From Ophioceras dolichostomum (Eukaryota > Ascomycota > Sordariomycetes > Magnaporthales > Ophioceraceae): a stretch of DNA of 37,029 bases. The stretch covers positions 1-37,029 of the forward strand of contig PYST01000365.1 in the NCBI GenBank assembly GCA_003049485.1, read 5' to 3'. This document shows, one piece after another, positions 11,501 through 21,876 of this stretch. Numbering within the stretch: the stretch's first letter is position 1; each line of letters begins with the position of its first letter. A program made the translations under genes and the position numbers. The notes beneath the pieces were generated by a model. That model was given only the letters and a program-made list of their open reading frames with translations, searched no databases and was not told where the DNA came from.

Positions 11501-11963
11501 GCTTTTTTATTTTATTTTATAACGGACAGTCGCTCATCTCTTAACCCCTCCTACTCCTTACTTCCAACTCCAGCCCAGGTTCTTCAGCCATACGTCCCGT
11601 CCATCTTCGAGCTGCTCAATCATATTGGGAGCGACGCCAACCGCAGCGAGGCCCTGATGCGGTCTTCTATGGGCGTTATCGGGTAAGTCCATTGCTTTCT
11701 ACTCACTCTCAATATGGACCCTTGTGCCTGCTCGCTGGCCTGGGAAGGTGTAGTCCTGACTGGTGCTTTATAGCGACCTTGCCGAAGCCTACCCCAACGG
11801 GGAGCTTCTAGATGCCTTCCGTCAGGAGTGGCTTACCACCCTCATCAAGGAGACCCGGACAAACCGTGAATTTTCGGCCCGAACTGTTGAGACTGCTCGC
11901 TGGGCGCGGGAGCAGGTCAAGCGTCAGCTTGGCGGCACTGTCAATGTCATGCAGCAGACCTGA
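8544..11963 (+). CDS. KAP95: Importin subunit beta-1 (karyopherin 95)
   Basis: The nuclear import receptor: it binds importin alpha with its NLS cargo, docks at FG nucleoporins and releases cargo on Ran-GTP. Seven exons: 8544-8601, 8732-8790, 8930-9736, 9899-11071, 11227-11470, 11574-11682 and 11774-11963, giving 879 aa, a normal length for the family. The N-terminal importin-beta region (SPDANLRHAAEQQL, then ELANESAQGHIRAAAG) is rebuilt only by splicing exons 1-3; the acceptor at 8730-8731 is needed because the AG five bases upstream would produce an in-frame stop. The rest is a continuous array of HEAT helices, for example VESSDQMRPFYNFSRV after intron 3 and LNHIGSDANRSEAL in exon 6. All junctions keep phase. 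The donor at 11072 (gtctgc) is the weakest. A CAG microsatellite lies in intron 3. There is little doubt about identity. Confidence 0.95.
9758..9785 (+). repeat. CAG trinucleotide microsatellite in an importin beta intron
   Basis: A run of CAG units with one CAA interruption, shortly after the donor of intron 3 (9737-9898). In the exon frame it would encode glutamine, but gtaagc precedes it and the family sequence resumes at 9899, so it is intronic. Confidence 0.8.
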
Positions 11964-14065
11964 GTGTCCCCCCGGCTGCGCACCCGAGCGTCTCACAGCT
12001 CGCGCCACAGCTGCGGTGGGAGCTCATGGGTAGCGCTTGGGGGGGCCATTTCGGGCGGTAGCTCAACGAGTAGCGGTACCTCACGGACGGCTCCCGGATG
12101 CCCTATGACGCCGCTTCCTCTCTTTGCCCCCACCCCACTCTCCCTTCGCCCGTCACACCCCTTGCCCCTCCCCCACCTCAGGCCCGGCGAGATTAAGCAA
12201 GCATGGTCTGCGTCTCTTACTGCTTCGACGAGCAACTGGTGCGGGCAAGCCTACGCTATCGCGCCGTCCTCGCTGCACCCAGATTGCGCGTGTCTCGCGT
12301 TGCCGTGCAGCTTGAGTAGCACCTCGACGGCTTCGTGTCTCGGCGTCGTCGCGCCCGAGCCGCAGCGGCTGCCTGTCATCCTCTCGCCTTATCCACCTAG
12401 ACCTTTGTCCGTCCCCGGAGAGGTGCGGCCGGTTCTTTTACTGTTGATCTTGCGTGCCCCTCACATACGTACCCAGCAACCCAGCACAACCCCTCCCCTT
12501 ATGTATATAGAATACCCTGTCACTGACCAGTCACGTCTCCTGGTCCCTACATCAGCCCCAACACTTGAGTATTTCGGGAGTAATTCGGACAGTTCGGTTG
12601 TTTGGTCCGGACTACATTTGCGCGCTTTCCTAAGAGAATCATGTCCTGTCCCACTCAAGACGAAGCGAAGCTCTTTCTGCCCATTCGTTCCCCTACCAGA
12701 CATTAACCATATCCCATCAATTTCACATCATTGTCACCTACGCGGAGTCCTCTCCCTCTTCGCCCCAGGAGTGCCGCGAAGATTGAGCAACTACCTACCT
12801 ACCTGCCTACCCATCCAGCTTGCGTGGAGGTCTAGTCGAATCATAGAAGATATGCTATGGATTCTATCTCTCTTGTTCCTATCTCCGCTGGATTTCGTTT
12901 CTCATTGGTCGGTGTCGAACTCTTGGAGCTGCCGTCTGCCTCGGTAATTACCCTGGTAACGACGTGAGCTCGGCTTGAGATAGGGGCAGTGCAGCCAACT
13001 GGAACTAGCTGAGGCTAGCTAAGTGCTCCTTTTCAGCATCGCTACCTGCCCACAACCTGTCAGTAGACCCAATGCTCTCAACTCACCTAGTTCTGGCTTT
13101 AGCTTTGATCGTGGCTTTCCGTCGTGGCTTTCCTCCCTGTCTTCATCCTTGATTTCCCCCCCCCCCCCCCCCTTNNNNNNNNNNNNNNNNNNNCCCCCCC
13201 CCCCCCCCTTCTTTAATAGGCACTTGATGGCCAGAGTTTGGCAGTAGATCACGCGATTGAGAGCGAAGCAAGGCTACTACTCATGGGTGAGCGGGGAAGG
13301 ACAGACTATATTCCAAATACTTCGAGTACATTCTGCGGCTCGACAAGGCAATGGCGTTTTTTATTATTTTTTTTATCATTTACTGCCGGTGTTTGTGAGC
13401 TCGAGTCCAGGTGGACTGGGCTATATCGAGCGCCTTCGGGAGGAAAGGGGTGGGATACAGAATGCTTTTTCAAGTCACGACGTCCCAGTGTGCTAGATTA
13501 AGACGAACGAGGAGAATTACAAGCAACTAGGTAGTTGAGAGGTCCTAGCAACGACGCCCTTATTTCTTTCTTTCATTGCTTTTCCCTTTCACTCGGATCT
13601 CCCTAGAGTCTCTTTAGCTGTTACAATTTCATACTACCTGCAACTTGCCCCCCTTTTCCGCATACGTTTTCACCGTTGTTTTATCCGGTCGGTCGGTCCA
13701 AAGCGATTATTTGGTAGACAGTGGAATGTGATGAGCAATACAATGTGGGTAAATATGCGCTTCCCAACCCAGCTTGAAGGTACCAGGACCGGGTAGGTAG
13801 TTACTGGTAGGCGAGTGTACTTTTCTCGCCACCGTATGGACAAACTCGGGGGACTGCACAGATCGTCTTATTTACGGGCTTGAAGACATGCCGGTCGTGA
13901 TATTGTTATCCCCATCATTCCAACAACCAGCTGTAGCCCCCCAAACCAAAAAAAAGGGAAAACCGAAAAAAAAAGGTTGAGCAGGAAACTCTAGTCCCGC
14001 CTATTCCCAAGGAGACCCCCCAGTAGAAAGTATAAAGAGGACGGTAAAGGGGCATGTGGACGGAC
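11964..14065. other. Gene-free region between two convergent genes, with an assembly gap
   Basis: About 2.1 kb between the importin beta stop and the 3' end of the Zn2Cys6 gene. A 327-codon open frame directly after the importin stop (11964-12947) has no ATG at its beginning and a Ser/Pro/Leu/Arg-rich translation without domain character; I read it as 3' UTR and spacer. The region also holds C homopolymers flanking a run of N, and TACC-type repeats near 12788-12811. Confidence 0.55.
13175..13193. other. Assembly gap (19 N) between C homopolymers
   Basis: Nineteen undetermined bases. The left edge is a run of 17 C followed by TT and the right edge begins with 15 C followed by TT, so both flanks end in nearly the same C-run plus TT. 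This is typical of sequencing failure at a homopolymer; the true gap length is unknown. Confidence 0.95.
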
Positions 14066-17000
14066 TCATGCCTGAAACCCAAAGATTTGAGCACCGGACC
14101 ACTGCTGCATTGCAAGATCCCCTTCTATTAGTGCACGCAGCTCGCTGTTGAAGCCGTCGTCTTGGTAATAGTACTCGGCCAGAATCGGCGGGGGTTGGGC
14201 CGGGCCCAGGCTGCCAAAGGATGTGGCAGAAGGGTTAGGCCTACCACTGTTCCCGGCTTGGTTGTAGGCCTCGAGAAGCATCTCGAGGCCGTTGGTCTCA
14301 CCGAAGCGGGGACCACCATCGTCTTGAACTTGCGTGCGTAGCTGATGATGCTGATGCTGATGCTGGTGCTGGTGCTGATGTTGATGTTGATGCTGATGCT
14401 CATGGTGTTGCTGTTGATGCTGGTGATGCTGGTGATACCGATTATGCGGATGATGCTGGTGATGCTGGTGATCCTGATGTTGATGCAGTGACTGGTGTGG
14501 CTGCTGCGGATGTTGCAAGTGTTGATGGTGGCCCTGTTGCGGTTGGTGCGGGGCCCCGTCATGGTAAGCCGGTGGAAGTTGGACGACGTGCCGCGTGGTC
14601 GGCTGCGGGTTCGTCTCCGGGTTCGACGGTGGGTTCGACTGCAGGCTCGACGTTGAATGCTGATGAATGGCAGCAGCCGCAAGTCGAACAGTGTGGTCCA
14701 TGGATACGTCAGGCACCGCCACTAGTGAGGAATGGCGAGAGGCCGAGCTGGGCGGATTGGCGACGAGGGCCGCGCTGCCGATTTGGTGTTGGCCATTGGT
14801 CCGTTCGGGTGCTGCTGCTTGTGCTGTCGGGCCCTCATCTGGGCCCTCTGCACAGACTGCGGGCTCCTTTAGGTCCGCTGTCGTCGATGGTGTAGGCGAT
14901 CGGGGGGTGGCTGGTTTTAGCACATGCGGGATCGGGTCCTTCCCGTCTGCCATGCTGCCCTCGTGGCTGGCTCCTTTCTCGAACTTCTCCAGTCCCTCCA
15001 GCCACCTGCCTGCGAGCGGCCACACAGATCCGGTTTCGGCCAGGATAGCCATGGTTCGTTTTAGCATCGGTTGGCCCTCTCTGGCGATAGCCTCATCGGG
15101 GCAGACTGCGATCGTCACAGGTCAGAACGGCGTAGGAGAAAACAAAACAAAAAAGTCCACGAAGGCAAGGCGTCAGAAGGATGAGACTTACCGCTCGGAT
15201 ACTTGCATATATAGGCCGCAAGCATGCCGCAGCTGTAGACACAGAAGGCCTAACGGCAAGAGCACATACGGGATGGCCTGGTTAACGAATATGAACTATC
15301 GAAGACACAAGAGAGAGGGGACAGTCGATGGCTCCAGCGAAGAAGGGCTATCCGTCCGCCATTGCCGGGCGGTATGCTAGATACTTACAGCCATTTGTGC
15401 CCCCACGCCCTCTTCGGGGCTCCGGTCTTTGAACTGCGCATCGATCTGCTCGTACAACTGCCTGACATTACGAAACAGGTCAAGAGACATGTTCTTCCAG
15501 TAGTCGCTCATGCGCGCCTCGGTGTTTCCACGAGATAGGATGCTGTTTGGGAAACCGACCCATGAAGCTGGTAGTGTGAGAAGAAGTGAACACCAATGGC
15601 TGAGGAGAACGAAATAGATGGAGGTAGGGGTGGGGGAGGAAACAACTGGACGCACTTGTGCAAATATGGCTTGCGCAGGATAATGTTGCAGAGACGGATC
15701 ACCGTTGTGACCGCAAGGTATGCCTGTAAGCGTGTTAGGTTGGCGGTCCGGTCCGAAAGCCCTTTCCACCGGGGATAAAGAAAGAGAAAATAGGGGGCGT
15801 GGCATCAGGGGAACTAAGGAGGTGATTACTGACCAGATCGAGCCCATCGACCTTGTAGCCCTTGAGGAGCAGGGGGTTCCATAGATGATCGCGTGGAAGG
15901 TTTCGCTCCCACACATCGAGGTCTTGGGCCATGCGTGCAAATTCGCTCTCTTTGTGCCACGGATCTAGGCTCTTGTTCTGAGCAGCCACGGCCCGGCGCG
16001 AGATCGTGCCCCAGAAGTGGTGGACTTGGATCAGGCTTGCGAACAGTGACCGGCCGGGAACCGAGATCAGCTCACGGTTCTCGATGGCCGGCGGAGTGCC
16101 AGCGAGAGCGGCCCTTGACTGGGGCTCATGACCGTTGGCAAAATCCTCCTCGTTGCTGGGAAGCAGGGCGGTGATGTCGCTGGTCGCGAGCGAAACAGGC
16201 GTCGAAGGGCCCGAATGCAGGTTGTCCTGACCTGGAGTGGACATTGTGTCGGTCAGTGTGGTCGACTCTCAACTGAGACATATATATAACTGGGATATGT
16301 AGGTCTCGAGTTTGGGGGCCAGGCACACAAGGGGGCTCAGGCAGGTTTTTTCGGGGGCTGCGGCGTGGGGCCGGCTGGAGCTGGCAACAGGACGAGGACA
16401 AAAAAAAGGAATTTTTTCCATACTATGTAGCATCCACTGACAGACAAAAACAACGCGAGGGTTTACTACTGTTAGCGTCCATAGCCGGGTTCGAGGGCCG
16501 CGGAGTGGAGGGCAGGACAGAATGGGCAAGAATTCGACATACCAACGTTCTTCTCGCCGACTCAGCCCTAATGATTAGCTCCTTGGTCGTCGGCTCGGGA
16601 AGAGTGTAGGTATCTTCCCGGTGGAGACGCATTAACGCGGCCATGCGCATGGCGATTCCGAGGTTGATATAGCTGCTGTTCTTGATCCCGTTGCCCTGCT
16701 GCGCAATGCAGAGCAGGTAGAAGCCCTGGCATCGCTCCAGATTGGGCTCTGCGTAGACTTCGCGCACAGCGACGGCCGAGGCCATCGCAATAAAGACCTC
16801 GGAGGCACGGACGCCATCGTTGCCAAAGCGCGCGACCAGCGACGGCGTGAAGCGGGCTGAGACGCTAAGGATTCCGAGAAGGAGGAAGACGTCGGTCGAT
16901 TTCCGCTGGTCGCGGCGAAGGACTGCCGGGAACGTGTGCTTGTGGATGAAGCCGAGTTGGAAGTAGTGTTGGGTGAATTGGTTGACCGCGTCGAGGATCT

Positions 17001-18056
17001 CGTTGAGGGGAGGGAGAGCGTCCCACGCCTCGGCGGCGGGGTCTTTATCTGGTGGGCCAGGCACGGGCGCGATCCCGAGCCCGAGCCCGAGCCCGGGGCC
17101 GGACGCATCCGAGACGCTGCCGAGCTTGGAACGCGCCTTGGCCTTCGCCGCATTGACTTCCGACTGTGCCTGCGTCTGGGTTCGCTTGGCTGTCGTCTTT
17201 TCTGACTTGACTCGGGGATGGCGATAGTCGCGGTCGCTGTCGGGTTGGCCACGAAGCGGGAACGTGCTGCATGGGCGGGGGTGCGGAGGCGGATGCGGTC
17301 GTGGGTTTGTTGTGTGAGCATGTGCGTGGTCGCGATCGCGAGCGTGATCGAGGACGCGGCCGCACCGGCGTGGGTGGACCTGGACGAGTCCCGGCGAGGG
17401 GGTCAAGGAAGAGAGACAAAGGACTTGGGATAAGCTTTCACTCACCACGACTCCGGTCCAAGCCCAGCGTCCTTGCAGGACTGGCATGGGGGCTTCTTGT
17501 CGTGGACGCACTTGCTTCTCATGCGCCGGCATCTAACCCAGCCACCAACACGCGCATGCGCATGCGCGCGACCCGGGAGTGCCTGTCAGTCGGTCGAGTC
17601 AAGGCAGCGAAGATGAAACCCTCCCACCCCCCTCTACACTCTGAAAAGGCAAGCCGAGGCAAGCCCCCTCGGCCCCTCGATGCTGCGGCTTGAGCAACGC
17701 TGCGCAGCGCAGCACTGACACGTGTGTCCCGCGCAGGATGCATGGATCGCAGTCCAGCCCGAGCCTAGCCAGCATGTTGAGAGGTTGAGGTTGACATTGG
17801 AGTTGAACAAAGGGAGGGAGCCAGAGCCAGGCAATCTGGAACCTGGACCCTGGCTCCGGGAAAGTGAAACCGGGAAAGAAAATGCGCACCTTCGGCAGGC
17901 AATTGGGGCTCTACGTTTGATGACGGCGCCATTGGCAGAGGCTTGGCCGGGAGGGCCAGAAGGATGTCCAAGAGGCAGACCAGGCGGGCCCGGCGCTGAG
18001 CCGACGTCCGGCTCTGACAGTGGTGGGACCGTCGGCAGGCTGGGGTCTAGCTCCAT
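14066..18056 (-). CDS. Zn(II)2Cys6 transcription factor with fungal_trans domain (possibly PRO1/ADV-1/RosA/NosA type)
   Basis: A nuclear, DNA-binding regulator of 902 aa. Exons in reading order: 18056-17890, 17532-17446, 17266-16543, 16436-16424, 16231-15834, 15723-15656, 15542-15389, 15249-15192 and 15105-14066. The binuclear zinc cluster is restored only across introns 1 and 2: C54, C57, C64, C72, C75, C85, in the context RRAPIACRRCRRMRSKC. A fungal transcription factor domain runs from about 169 to 520 and contains LPPLNEILDAVNQF, AESARRTLWMLHSQDNLHSG and RSLFASLIQVHHFWG. Exon 4 is a 13-nt micro-exon encoding WMLH plus part of S331. The last exon carries a His/Gln-rich tract (about 743-811). 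The sequence resembles, from memory, the PRO1/ADV-1/RosA/NosA regulators of fungal sexual development; that assignment is an inference. The start ATG at 18056 opens a Pro-rich N-terminus and is plausible but not proven. Confidence 0.88.
14342..14548 (-). repeat. His/Gln-coding repeat in the last exon of the Zn2Cys6 gene
   Basis: Low-complexity codons CAT/CAC/CAG/CAA encode residues about 743-811, where 30 of 69 residues are histidine. The proximal half mixes His, Gln, Pro, Asp and Asn; the distal part is a regular HQ dipeptide repeat (hexanucleotide period). Such tracts are length-polymorphic, may bind metal ions, and often lie in activation regions. Confidence 0.9.
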
Positions 18057-18225
18057 CAGGTCGGAGCTTGGGGCATCAAGCCGTCTCGGCCTGGAAGCTG
18101 CTTGGTCGTTTGCGCCGACGGTTGGACCTTGGAACCGGCCGCGCAGGGGCGCGTAGCGTGGTGATGGGGTAATCGCGAGCAGGCAGCAGTAGCCCGTTGG
18201 TGGTCGGCGATACGGAAGCTAGGTG

Positions 18226-18268
18226 GTAGGTACCTACCTGACCTAGGTACCTACACCTATGTAGGTAG
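18226..18268. repeat. TACCTAGGTA-type repeat cluster
   Basis: Overlapping GTAGGTACCTACCT and ACCTAGGTACCTAC units form short inverted repeats. Similar clusters recur between other genes in the window. Confidence 0.75.
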
Positions 18269-18920
18269 TGATTACGGACCGGTAGCAAATACTTGGGGAA
18301 AACAATGCTCAATTCCGGCAGCCAGGATGAATGCCTGGTGCCTCGACGCTCCCGTTTCTTTCTTTCGTGTTTTGCCTGCCGCAATGCTGCGCATGGAGCG
18401 CGAAGAACGTGAGGTTGGAACGCGATGATGCAGGGGCAGCCAAGACCACTGCAGAGCCGTGGGCCCCGCTAACAAGGAGTCATGATCTCTGCATACCGTG
18501 GGCACCCAATGCACCTGAGGCCATGCTAGATCGAGCCCCTCTCCTGCACTTTGCGCCTGACTGCCTCTGGTCGGTCAACCAGGTTTCCACAAGCACCTAT
18601 TCCATACCACACCAAGACTCGCGATGGGGCTTCCCCGCTCTGAGTTTGAAGACATTCTACTTCGACTCCTCCGCGGTGGGGTTGGCTGTTGTCCGCTTTA
18701 ACCTACCAACACTTAGGTAGGTACGCAAGTCGCTTTCCTCTTTTGCATGCAACCTTTGCTTATCTTTGAAGTGAGGCACCTAACAGCTGCTCTCAGAGAG
18801 GTGTCTATGCGCACGCCCCTTCATTCACTCAGCTTCATGTTCCGATATGGAGCAACCCCAGCTCCTGCTATAGCATCGGTCTCGGTCAGTCGTGCTGCTG
18901 TATTGTTCCCCCGTCGACAG

Positions 18921-18975
18921 GTAGGTACCGACTGTGCCGTCCAGGTAGGTAAGTACCTAGGTACCTAGGTAGGTA
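18921..18975. repeat. TACCTAGGTA-type repeat cluster
   Basis: Contains GTAGGTACC, CAGGTAGGTAAG and the near-perfect palindromic run TACCTAGGTACCTAGGTA. It lies upstream of the protease gene. Confidence 0.78.
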
Positions 18976-20157
18976 AATGAGCACACCCATAGGCACACTA
19001 AAGTGTCTATAGTACACGGGCGAGTTAAGGACCGACCGTGACCACCGCTGTTCTGAGACATTGGCTGGACTGAGTTGAGCAACGGCTACAGAGTACTTAT
19101 AATTTGCAGGGGACTTCCTTCGCATGCACATGCAGAGCGGCCATTGACCACCTATTCGAGGTAGGCACCTACATGAGGTAGGTAGATGCATGTCTCACAT
19201 TCCCACCTTGGCGACCCCCCCAACTCTAGGAATCAAGCCTTAGGTCCACAGTTGAGCAAGCAAACCAAGAGGCATTCGCGGGATTGAAGTTGAGGGGGAA
19301 AGTGGATGCGGAATGCTTGCGTATCGGGGACGATAGGCAGCACGGGTCTCTGCCGGTTTCGCTGGTCTTGCTGAGCCCAATAAACCCGCTTTTCAGCTCG
19401 GCCAAGGGCTGTGCGATGCCTGGCGCAACGGTCCCATTTCACTTCCACTTGCCCATTCCTCGCCTTGGGTAGACCAGCGAATCATTGTCGGAATTTCGAA
19501 TTTCGTGGCTGTTTTGCGATTTCGGCGTTGCCTCATATTTGAGAGCTTGCGTACAGATCCGGATCAATGGTTTACAGCTACATCTTCCGCGGCTTATCAG
19601 GGTCGCCATGTCGCCATCGAGAGGAGGTCGCGTGCGACTGAAGTGGGGCTACGGTTCTGACTCGGCCGCCTCATTGGCCAGGCTGTCCTTTGTAGCGATA
19701 CGGCTGTTGGGTATGCGTCACAGGAGCAACGGCAGGATGAATGGCGCATGCGTGCCGCTTGTGAGTGCCTCAGACCCGCCACACAGCCTGGCCTAGGGGC
19801 TTATCTACCCCGGTTCCGCAGAGGTATAAGGTATAGCTCAACCCCGAGTCCCTCCCGTCCTCCCTCTCTCATCCGTCTCCGTTTCCCATCCATCTCTTCC
19901 CCCCATCATCCGCCGTTTCTCTTCCATCCATACTTCTTTCCATTTCATCGTCCCTGCCCGTCACTGTTTTGCCGTAGGCGCGTGCTGTGCGTAATCCGCA
20001 TAGATAGACCGTTTTTCGTTGTTATCGTTCTCGGTGTTCTTTGTGATTGTCGCCGGTAGACACACCCAACAAGCACACGTTCATCATCTTGTCCTTGGCT
20101 CCCCTTTTCCCCAGTCTGTCCCGCCGCTATCTTCTCTGTCCCTCAACTGCCTTCAAC

Positions 20158-21876
20158 ATGAGAAGCGTCTTCGTCTTATCGCTCGTGGCGTATGCTGCGG
20201 CAGCTCCGGCCGCCCAAGTCGACACTATCCATGACGGCGTCGCCCCAATCCTATCGTCCTCGAACGCCGAGGCGATTCCCAATGCTTACATCATCAAATT
20301 CAAGAAGCACGTCACGGATTCGTCTGCCTCTGACCATCACCTCTGGATCCAGAAGGTCCATGGCGAGCGCGAGGATGACAGGCTGGAGCTTCGGAAGAGG
20401 GGTTTGTTCTCCTCTGGCGACAGCACCCTTGCCGGCCTGAAGCACACCTACAAAGTCGGCAGCGACTTCATCGGCTACGCCGGCCACTTCGACGACGACG
20501 TCATTGAGATGGTCCGGAGGCATCCCGATGTAAGTCAGCGGCCCCTCTCCCCCACTCCTTCCAGATGCAGCCCGCCTGCCACCACCGCTGCAATTTCCCC
20601 AACCTCGTCCCGGTCCTAATCATCGGGTGTGCCACCACAGGTCGAGACCATCGAGCGCGACACCATCGTCCACACGATGAGGTACGAGGAGGAGACGGCC
20701 GACAGCTGCGACCCGACCCTTGAGAAAGGCGCGCCGTGGGGCTTGGCTCGTGTGTCCCACCGCGAGCCGCTTGCCTTTTCTACCTTCAACAAGTATCTGT
20801 ACTCGGCGGATGGTGGCGAGGGTGTTGACGCCTACGTTATTGACACCGGCACCAACACCGACCACGTCGACTTCGAGGGTCGCGCGCACTGGGGCAAGAC
20901 CATCCCTGCCAACGACGAGGACGTCGACGGCAACGGCCATGGCACGCACTGCTCCGGCACGGTCGCTGGCAAGAAGTACGGCGTCGCAAAGAAGGCCAAC
21001 GTGTACGCTGTCAAGGTGCTCAAGTCCAACGGCTCTGGCACCATGTCGGACGTGATCGCCGGCGTCGACTTTGCCGCCAAGAGCCATCTCGAGCAGGTCA
21101 AGGCGGCCAGGGATGGCAAGCGCAAGGGCTTCAAGGGCTCTGTCGCCAACATGTCGCTGGGAGGCGGCAAGACGACGCTGCTGGACCAGGCCGTGAACGC
21201 CGCTGTCGTCGCTGGCATCCACTTCGCCGTCGCCGCCGGCAATGACAACGCTGATGCTTGCAACTACTCGCCGGCCGCCGCCGACAAGGCCATCACCGTC
21301 GGCGCCTCGGCCCTGGATGACAGCCGCGCCTACTTCTCCAACTGGGGCAAGTGCACCGACATCTTTGCCCCTGGCCTGAGCATCCAGTCCACTTGGATCG
21401 GCAGCAAGACTGCCGTCAACACCATTTCGGGCACGTCGATGGCCTCCCCCCATATCTGCGGCCTTCTCGCGTACTACCTCTCCCTGCAGCCCGCTGCGGA
21501 CTCGGACTATGCGCTCGCCGAGATCACCCCTGCCAAGCTCAAGGCCGACCTCCTCAAGGTCGCCACCGTTGGCGCGCTCAGCGACATCCCCAAGGACACC
21601 CCCAACCTGCTCGCCTGGAACGGCGGTGGTTGCAGCAACTACTCGGACATCGTCAGCAAGGGCGGGTACAAGGCCAGCCCTAAGTCTAGCCAGAAGGCCG
21701 TCCTGCCCTCGCTGCCGGAGCTCGAGAAGATCGTCGGTCATGACTTCGAGGTGGTTTCGACCGAGATTACGAAGGGTGCCTCGTCGCTGGCCTCCAAGGC
21801 GGACAAGCTCACCAAGAAGATCCACCATGCCGTGGACGAGGAGCTGCGGGAGTTCTTCTCTGAGCTCGAACTTTGA
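20158..21876 (+). CDS. Cerevisin/PepC-type subtilisin serine protease, vacuolar
   Basis: A peptidase S8 family endopeptidase, most like vacuolar protease B (yeast Prb1, Aspergillus PepC, Magnaporthe Spm1), with roles in vacuolar turnover, autophagy and nutrient recycling. Two exons, 20158-20529 and 20641-21876, joined at a phase-0 GT-AG intron (gtaagt...cacag): 535 aa, matching the family. A signal peptide (MRSVFVLSLVAYAAAAPAAQ) is followed by an inhibitor I9 propeptide with NAYIIKFK. The catalytic triad is D192 in VIDTGTN, H224 in NGHGTHC and S390 in GTSMASPH; the oxyanion-hole asparagine is N325 in AAGNDN. A charged tail of about 50 residues follows the catalytic domain. I chose the ATG at 20158 because it begins the signal peptide; translation opened further upstream lacks one. 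The vacuolar rather than secreted location is inferred from subfamily resemblance. Confidence 0.95.

Larger units (their letters stand above)
18057..20157. other. Divergent intergenic region between the Zn2Cys6 gene and the protease gene
   Basis: No supported gene in 2.1 kb. It serves as upstream region for both neighbours. It contains three clusters of TACCTAGGTA-like repeats (18226-18268, 18921-18975, about 19159-19184), a TATAAG element near 19825 and a C/T-rich block (about 19841-19960) that probably marks the protease transcription start. ORFs up to about 140 codons were judged spurious because of composition and absence of any domain pattern. Confidence 0.5.

Noticed and set aside
11964..12947. 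327-codon open frame right after importin beta
   Set aside because: It begins with GTG directly after the importin stop codon, has no early ATG and no domain, and its Ser/Pro/Arg-rich composition fits GC-rich noncoding DNA.
17267..17445. Treating the second intron of the Zn2Cys6 gene as coding
   Set aside because: The frame is open, but reading through would break the spacing after the fifth cysteine. Splicing at 17445/17266 gives CxxC...CxxC...C followed by TFPLRGQPDSDRDYRHPR, the expected family sequence.
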